Source: Psychrobacillus sp032154225
Lineage (GTDB): Bacteria; Bacillota; Bacilli; Bacillales_A; Planococcaceae
Direction of reading: 5' to 3'
Length of the DNA: 64,000 bases
NCBI RefSeq assembly: GCF_032154225.1
Contig: NZ_JALDYF010000005.1
Location: forward strand, 1-64,000
Shown: in pieces, positions 61,200 to 64,000 of the stretch
Numbering within the stretch: the stretch's first letter is position 1
Layout of the letters: every line of letters starts with the position of its first letter
Notes under the pieces: model-generated
The model's input: only the letters and a program-made list of their open reading frames with translations
Told to the model about the DNA's origin: nothing
The model's database searches: none
Made by a program: the position numbers and the translations under genes

Positions 61200-63710
61200 T
61201 TACTGTACAGCACCGTGACAGTTTTTATATTTCTTTCCACTTCCGCATGGGCATAGTACATTACGTCCTACTGCCGCTTCATTGCGGACAGGCTTTTTCT
61301 TCACAGTTTCTCCGTCTTCTTTTGGATTCACTGCTTGACCTTTAGCAACCTCTTCACGCTCTAAATTATTGCGAATTTCTGCTTTCATCGCATATTTAGC
61401 AACGTCTTCTTGAATTGATTCGACCATTGCTTCGAACATTGCAAATCCTTCACTTTGATACTCGCGAAGTGGATCTGTTTGTCCATAAGCACGAAGATGA
61501 ATCCCTTGACGCAGTTGATCCATTGCATCAATATGATCAATCCATTTTGTATCTATTGAACGAAGCAATACAACTTTTTCAAATTCACGCATACGCTCTG
61601 AAGTCATTTCTTCTTCTTTTATATTGTAGTAATGTAGGACTTCTGTTTTTATTTTCCCTACTATTTCTTCAGCAGTTAAGCCTTCAAAGTTTTGCTTTGC
61701 CACGACACCTTCTGGTAATAAGTTGGCATGCACATAATCTTCAATACTTTTTAAATTCCACTCTGCAGTATTTTCCGAGTTTGTATGAGCACCTACTAGA
61801 CGCTCAATCACATCAAATAGCATCGTTTCTACAAGCGAACGCATATTTTCCGTTTCAAGCACTTCTAAACGCTCTTTGTAAATAATTTCGCGCTGTTGTC
61901 GAAGTACATCATCATATTGCAATAAACGTTTACGTGAATCAAAGTTATTTCCTTCAACACGTTTTTGTGCAGATTCAACTGCACGAGAAACCATTTTCGA
62001 CTGGATTGGTTGTGAATCGTCCATTCCAAGCTTCGACATCATATTACGCATATTGTCTGATCCAAAACGGCGCATTAGCTCATCTTCCATAGACAAATAG
62101 AACTGGGTGACCCCTGCATCTCCTTGTCGACCAGAACGTCCACGTAACTGATTATCAATACGGCGTGATTCATGACGCTCCGTACCAATTACAGCTAAAC
62201 CACCAACATCTATAACACCTTCACCAAGCTTAATGTCTGTTCCACGGCCAGCCATATTCGTAGCAATTGTAACAGAACCCATTTGCCCAGCTGTTGTAAT
62301 AATTTCTGCTTCATGCTCATGGTTTTTCGCATTTAATACATTATGCTTAATGCCGTGTTTTGTTAATAACTTCGAAATAATTTCTGAAGTTTCGATTGCA
62401 ACCGTACCAATCAATACAGGCTGTCCCTTTTTATGCTTTTCAGCAATATCCAAAGCTACGGCTTCAAACTTACCATTCATCGAAGCATAGATTAAATCAG
62501 CACGATCATCACGACTGATTGGGCGGTTCGTTGGAATTGCGATAACATTCATATTATATATATTACGGAATTCCTCTTCCTCTGTTTTCGCCGTACCTGT
62601 CATACCCGACAACTTATCATACATACGGAAAAAGTTTTGGAACGTAATTGTTGCCATTGTCATGGATTCATTTTGAATTTCTAATCCTTCTTTGGCTTCA
62701 ATCGCTTGATGTAATCCATCACTATAACGACGTCCTTTCATCAGACGTCCAGTGAATGAGTCAACGATGACAACTTCGCCTTCTTGTACGACATAATCAA
62801 CATCTAAATGCATCGAAACATGTGCTTTTAATGACTGATTCACTGCATGATTTAATCGTACATGAGTCAGATCAAATAAGTTTTCGATACCAAAAGCTTT
62901 CTCTACTTTTTCTACACCAACATCTGTTAGTGTTACACCTTTTGTTGTTTCATCATACGAATAGTCTTCTTCTTTTGTCAGCATACGCACAAATGCATTT
63001 GCCTGTTTATATAATAATGCAGCTTTTGAGGCTTGTCCTGAAATGATTAAAGGCGTTCTCGCTTCATCGATTAAAATAGAGTCAACTTCATCAATTACGG
63101 CATAGTGAAGCGGACGTTGTACTTTGTCTTCTTTGTACAACACCATATTATCTCGTAAATAATCAAAACCAAGTTCATTATTTGTTGAATACGTAATATC
63201 GGCAGCATAAGCTTCACGCTTTTCTTCCTTGGATAATGAATTCAAATTCAAGCCAACCGTCATGCCTAAAAATTCATATAGTTGTCCCATCTCTGCGGCA
63301 TCACGACTCGCTAAATATTCATTGACTGTAACAATATGTGCACCAAGATTTGGTATTGCATTTAGATAAATTGATAAAGTGGAAGTAAGTGTTTTACCTT
63401 CCCCGGTTTTCATTTCTGAAATATTTCCTTCATGAAGTGCAGCAGCACCCATAATTTGTACTCGGAATGGATATAAACCTAATACTCGTTTTGCAGCTTC
63501 ACGAACAACAGCAAATGCTTCTGGCTGCAAATCGTCTAATGTTTCTCCAGCTTCAAAACGTGTGCGGAATTCTACCGTTTTTTCTTGCAGCTGTTGATCT
63601 GTTTTAGTTTCCATTTCTTTTGCTAAAGCTTCTACCTTATCTGCGACTTTTTCTAGTCGTTTTAGTTCACGTTTGTTTAAATCGAATACTTTATTTAATA
63701 CACCAAGCAT
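61200..63710 (-). CDS. secA: Preprotein translocase ATPase SecA
   Basis: This 836-residue motor drives proteins through SecYEG. Visible are Walker A MKTGEGKTLTSTL (near 100), DEVDSILIDEA, the helicase region MAGRGTDIKLG with GRSGRQGD, and the C-terminal zinc tail CPCGSGKKYKNCHG, which binds SecB-like partners or lipid in other species. Length is normal for Firmicutes. It heads the secA-prfB unit. Confidence 0.98.
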   Translation of the reverse strand: MLGVLNKVFDLNKRELKRLEKVADKVEALAKEMETKTDQQLQEKTVEFRTRFEAGETLDDLQPEAFAVVREAAKRVLGLYPFRVQIMGAAALHEGNISEMKTGEGKTLTSTLSIYLNAIPNLGAHIVTVNEYLASRDAAEMGQLYEFLGMTVGLNLNSLSKEEKREAYAADITYSTNNELGFDYLRDNMVLYKEDKVQRPLHYAVIDEVDSILIDEARTPLIISGQASKAALLYKQANAFVRMLTKEEDYSYDETTKGVTLTDVGVEKVEKAFGIENLFDLTHVRLNHAVNQSLKAHVSMHLDVDYVVQEGEVVIVDSFTGRLMKGRRYSDGLHQAIEAKEGLEIQNESMTMATITFQNFFRMYDKLSGMTGTAKTEEEEFRNIYNMNVIAIPTNRPISRDDRADLIYASMNGKFEAVALDIAEKHKKGQPVLIGTVAIETSEIISKLLTKHGIKHNVLNAKNHEHEAEIITTAGQMGSVTIATNMAGRGTDIKLGEGVIDVGGLAVIGTERHESRRIDNQLRGRSGRQGDAGVTQFYLSMEDELMRRFGSDNMRNMMSKLGMDDSQPIQSKMVSRAVESAQKRVEGNNFDSRKRLLQYDDVLRQQREIIYKERLEVLETENMRSLVETMLFDVIERLVGAHTNSENTAEWNLKSIEDYVHANLLPEGVVAKQNFEGLTAEEIVGKIKTEVLHYYNIKEEEMTSERMREFEKVVLLRSIDTKWIDHIDAMDQLRQGIHLRAYGQTDPLREYQSEGFAMFEAMVESIQEDVAKYAMKAEIRNNLEREEVAKGQAVNPKEDGETVKKKPVRNEAAVGRNVLCPCGSGKKYKNCHGAVQ

Positions 63711-63836
63711 CTATTTTCACTTCCCATTCAGTCTTACTCTCCATTTTACCATTCGAGAGTTTGTGGTGCAAACTGTTGCATTTTTATGCTTTCATATTCC
63801 ATAAGAAAAAGAGGCTTCGTCCTTTCAAACAAAAGC

Positions 63837-64000
63837 ATCTTAGTGGTTCGCTTCCAGCTTCCCATTGGCTATACTATGAACGGGAAAATTTTAAAAGCTT
63901 GTTGGAACTGGCTGCACCGCTTCCAACAAGCTTTTTTCGGTCATCATATGGCAAATGTTTGCTTTTACTCGCCAGAAACTTCTGTGCCAAGTTGTTAAAT
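63837..64000. repeat. Interspersed hairpin repeat, copy F (cut by the window end)
   Basis: It carries TTCGCTTCCAGCTTCCCATT, CTATACTATGAACGG, the hairpin (AAGCTTGTTGGAACTGGC with its partner arm and TCATCATATGG), and CCAGAAACTTCTGTGCC at the edge. The bases 63711-63836 hold the secA upstream region, with no gene seen. Confidence 0.8.

Overview
The window is chromosomal DNA from a low-GC Gram-positive bacterium of the order Bacillales. The evidence is an AT-rich composition, strong AGGAGG-type ribosome sites, frequent TTG and GTG starts, a T-box, CtsR and FapR operators, and genes of Bacillus type (spx, mecA, coiA, spxH, minJ, csbA, ctpB, cccB, yitSUVW, yisKL). Gene order follows Bacillus subtilis in blocks, but the blocks are rearranged. 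A clpB-like gene, absent from B. subtilis, and an M23 hydrolase beside ftsEX point to the Planococcaceae (Psychrobacillus, Lysinibacillus or Solibacillus type); the genus is an inference. I saw no tRNA, rRNA, prophage, transposase or CRISPR array.

Left part (1-10 kb): yjbK, cwlQ, yjbI, spxH on the + strand and pepF, coiA, mecA, spx on the - strand. This is the Spx/ClpXP and competence neighbourhood: SpxH delivers Spx to ClpXP, MecA delivers ComK to ClpCP, and CoiA acts in transformation. A secreted DUF4015 glycoside-hydrolase-like protein follows. From 10 to 24 kb lie two complete oligopeptide ABC importers, opp and app. They flank trpS, which is controlled by a T-box, and two small membrane-protein genes. 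From 24.8 to 27.4 kb are fabF and fabH with a FapR operator and a DUF2929 protein. At 27.4-30.4 kb a clpB-like disaggregase without its N-domain, under a perfect CtsR operator, diverges from an Fnr-type oxygen sensor.

Middle (30.4-49 kb): a decayed small-gene cluster, the yitWVUS block, a membrane-anchored amylase-like protein that has lost its catalytic residues, yisL/yisK, a DUF418 protein, addBA (RecBCD-like helicase-nuclease), sipV/yhjE and azlCD.

Right part (49.5-63.7 kb): one long - strand region of envelope and division genes. In transcription order these are secA, prfB (programmed +1 frameshift), an MCP, a yvjA-like gene broken by one in-frame TGA, cccB, ftsE, ftsX, an M23 peptidoglycan hydrolase, an unknown membrane protein coupled to a thioredoxin, ctpB, minJ and csbA. 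FtsEX, the M23 enzyme, CtpB and MinJ together suggest a septation and wall-remodelling neighbourhood.

Two families of non-coding interspersed repeats sit between genes. One, up to about 630 bp, has six copies in the same orientation, built round a long hairpin whose arms vary together. The other is a GC-rich palindromic element with one full copy and one partial copy at the left edge. No clearly new biological system stands out. The best leads are the repeat family, the amylase-like pseudoenzyme, the interrupted yvjA, the possible ATA start codons and the membrane-protein/thioredoxin pair.
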